Positions 4,482 to 5,794 of a DNA stretch of 5,794 nucleotides are shown piece by piece (the stretch's first letter is position 1; each line of letters begins with the position of its first letter). A model generated the notes under the pieces. It was not told the DNA's origin. It did not search any database and saw nothing but the letters and a program-made list of their open reading frames with translations. Source of the DNA: Nanobdellota archaeon (lineage in GTDB: Archaea > Nanobdellota > Nanobdellia > Woesearchaeales > GCA-2686295); the NCBI GenBank assembly GCA_018812505.1, contig JAHJDK010000039.1, positions 1 through 5,794 on the forward strand, read 5' to 3'. The position numbers were made by a program, and so were the translations under genes.

Positions 4482-5744
4482 ATGAAAGCATACGCTTTCT
4501 GGTCAAGAGTCAATGAGGTTGTGTCAGGAAAGTCTGATAAAGAACTACATTTGACTAGAGTCTTGTTTGGAAAAGTTGATGAAAAAGGAGATTTTACTGA
4601 GAAGCACGTAGTTCGACATGGTTTTGAAATTGTTGAAGGCGAAAAACTTGACAAGGTAGTGCAATCAATGTTTAACTCACAACAAGTTATGCCTTATGGC
4701 TCTTACTTAAGATACTTATCTATAAGGCTGAATGCCGAGAATAAGAATATTAAGTCTAATTATCAAACTTTAAGGACAAATTTTCTTTCAAAAAGAAAAG
4801 TTACTTTAAAAAGATTAAATCAAATAAAAAGTCTTGAATCAAAAATAAAAGCAGAAGGTATAATGCCTGAATATATTGACGAAAAATCACTTGTTTATTT
4901 AGACGCACTAGTAAAAACCATAGAACTTGTAGAGAAAGTTATACTGAATAAGTTTGAGTTAAAATTCAAATCTGATGATGCCAGAACAAAATATTTTTCC
5001 TTAATAACTTCAACTGAGGAATCACATATAACAAATTATTTTTCACTGCAAGATAAGTGTTCAAAAAAGAATATTAAAAGACCTGTTCAGATGTCTTCAG
5101 GTTTTAAAAAAGTAAAAGAATTGTTGGATTACTTGAATTTAGACGCAAGTCATCGCAAGAAAAAAGATTTAAAACCACACCTGACAGATGAATACTTTGT
5201 TAATGTTGGTAATCATCGTTCTTCTAAGAAAAAATCTGTTGACGAAATTTCAGATAGGTTAAAACCTGATTATAGGATAAGAGATATCATCTCGTACATA
5301 CAGAGCTATGTTGATATAAACGGTGGAGTTGTGCCTAAATCTAATGTTTCTTTTATGAATTTTTTATCTAAAGAAACCAATCTAAACTCAGGTACTATAA
5401 GAAAATATGTGAATGGAGATGCAGATTGTGACCTTGATCTGAGAATTTTTGAAGAATTCAAAGAGAACGTGGAACAAGGAAAAGTGCCTTTAAGTATAAG
5501 CTATTTTAGAAGAAAAAATGAGGTTGTTTCAGGCAGTGTCAATTGGGAAACCAAAGATGGTATTTTAGTTTATCTTCCAAGTATTCCAAAGGATTTAATT
5601 ATAGATACAGAAGCTAAAAAATTATTTCATAAACAATTCGGATTGTGTGATATTACAACTGTATACTCCAAAGCTAATCGTTTAGATATTAAAGATGAAC
5701 AAGGTACGGTTCATACTGTGGTAACGGATTATAAAAAAAGGTAA
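4482..5744 (+). CDS. Unrecognised protein, C-terminal part of the interrupted frame, possible helix-turn-helix
   Basis: I do not recognise this 420-residue protein. It is in the same frame as the upstream part and probably belongs to it. No signal peptide or membrane segment is seen. Residues about 95-165 are lysine-rich and helical, possibly coiled coil, and further basic patches follow (ASHRKKKDLK, HRSSKKKS). Residues 291-312 (FMNFLSKETNLNSGTIRKYVNG) look like a helix-turn-helix: an alpha helix, a turn at Asn-Ser-Gly, and a recognition-like helix TIRKYVNG as in Xre-type or resolvase-type domains. With the basic patches this suggests nucleic acid binding, which is inference. The motif RxNEVVSG occurs twice, at residues 9-16 and 344-351. 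No RBS precedes the ATG at 4482, but a TATA-like box at 4452 could allow separate expression. The true translated start may be 3432. Confidence 0.7.
   Translation: MKAYAFWSRVNEVVSGKSDKELHLTRVLFGKVDEKGDFTEKHVVRHGFEIVEGEKLDKVVQSMFNSQQVMPYGSYLRYLSIRLNAENKNIKSNYQTLRTNFLSKRKVTLKRLNQIKSLESKIKAEGIMPEYIDEKSLVYLDALVKTIELVEKVILNKFELKFKSDDARTKYFSLITSTEESHITNYFSLQDKCSKKNIKRPVQMSSGFKKVKELLDYLNLDASHRKKKDLKPHLTDEYFVNVGNHRSSKKKSVDEISDRLKPDYRIRDIISYIQSYVDINGGVVPKSNVSFMNFLSKETNLNSGTIRKYVNGDADCDLDLRIFEEFKENVEQGKVPLSISYFRRKNEVVSGSVNWETKDGILVYLPSIPKDLIIDTEAKKLFHKQFGLCDITTVYSKANRLDIKDEQGTVHTVVTDYKKR
4484..4499 (+). repeat. Perfect hairpin at the second start codon
   Basis: GAAAGC (4484-4489) and GCTTTC (4494-4499) form a 6-bp stem closed by the tetraloop ATAC, overlapping the G of the ATG at 4482 and lying 41 nt after the in-frame TAA. 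It could mask or mark the internal start, or affect what happens after the stop. A stem this short also arises by chance. Confidence 0.35.
4512..4528 (+). repeat. Copy 1 of a near-identical 17-bp direct repeat (second copy 5517-5533)
   Basis: AATGAGGTTGTGTCAGG here and AATGAGGTTGTTTCAGG at 5517-5533 match at 16 of 17 bases, in the same reading frame, and both encode NEVVSG. The flanking residues are also alike: an aromatic pair, one residue, Arg, one residue, then the motif (FWSRVNEVVSG and YFRRKNEVVSG). This may be a duplicated strand-forming motif within the protein or chance. Confidence 0.45.
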
Positions 5745-5756
5745 TTTCAATAAACA

Positions 5757-5772
5757 TTTTTCTAGAGAAAAA
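5757..5772 (+). terminator. Terminator-like inverted repeat after the unknown gene
   Basis: T5 at 5757-5761 lies 12 nt after the TAA of the preceding gene and opens an inverted repeat, TTTTTCT (5757-5763) pairing with AGAAAAA (5766-5772). The oligo-T run alone would be adequate for archaeal termination. The stem is A+T-rich with a very tight loop, so the hairpin may not matter. Confidence 0.4.
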
Positions 5773-5783
5773 TTATATAAATA
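5773..5783 (+). promoter_or_regulatory. TATA box for a gene just beyond the window
   Basis: TTATATAAATA is a strong archaeal box A. With the spacing seen in this window (25-29 nt from box centre to ATG), a plus-strand leaderless gene should start near position 5804, about 10 bases past the end. No start codon for it lies in the remaining bases. Confidence 0.6.
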
Positions 5784-5794
5784 AGCTAACAAAT

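Noticed and set aside
4436..4654. Minus-strand open frame of 72 codons opposite the interruption
   Set aside because: The translation is serine/threonine-rich low-complexity sequence, antisense to the continuous plus-strand frame, with no promoter seen.
1..5794. CRISPR array, tRNA, rRNA or insertion sequence
   Set aside because: No repeat-spacer pattern, no tRNA-like cloverleaf with a T-loop, no rRNA-like sequence, and no transposase motif or terminal inverted repeats with target duplications were seen.

Overview
The window is A+T-rich archaeal DNA. Three proteins are diagnostic: an archaeal/eukaryotic-type ribosomal protein uS7, the translation initiation factor aIF2 gamma, and a radical-SAM-like diphthamide enzyme of the Dph2 family. 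TATA boxes at about -25 to -29 from start codons, with no Shine-Dalgarno sequence, also point to an archaeon using leaderless mRNAs. The strong A+T bias, the compact layout, the missing Dph2 N-terminal domain and the missing aIF2 gamma zinc knuckle would fit a reduced DPANN-type genome such as the Woesearchaeota/Pacearchaeota group. That placement is inference; the sequence alone does not prove it.

Layout. Positions 75-734 (+) encode the middle and C-terminal domains of Dph2 without the N-terminal domain. Its 3' end overlaps by 9 bp, tail to tail, a minus-strand toxin-antitoxin operon: a RelE/ParE-type toxin (726-980) and a ribbon-helix-helix antitoxin (977-1216), joined by an ATGA overlap. 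A three-copy, 10-bp-spaced GGTATAC-like repeat sits at the antitoxin promoter. Next come uS7 (1365-1964, -) and aIF2 gamma (2076-3310, +), transcribed divergently from a 111-bp spacer with one TATA box for each. Positions 3432-5744 (+) hold one long frame for an unrecognised, mostly helical cytoplasmic protein, cut into two parts by a single in-frame TAA at 4440-4442. The window ends in the promoter of a further plus-strand gene.

The most notable signals are disruptions. aIF2 gamma, an essential factor, is split by a -1 shift exactly at a ten-A run that contains a correctly phased A_AAA_AAG slippery heptamer, with a weak stem-loop 7 nt downstream. The unknown 770-codon frame is split by one stop codon. 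Dph2 has kept two of the three iron-sulfur cysteines of the family. Each could be real biology (recoding or transcriptional slippage, gene splitting) or an artefact (homopolymer miscall, base error), and the text says what would decide.

Functionally, uS7, aIF2 gamma and Dph2 (which modifies elongation factor 2) all belong to translation. A RelE-type toxin would also act on translating ribosomes. The unknown protein has no visible link to them. No RNA gene, insertion sequence, CRISPR array or origin was seen. No gene-free stretch exceeds about 150 bases.
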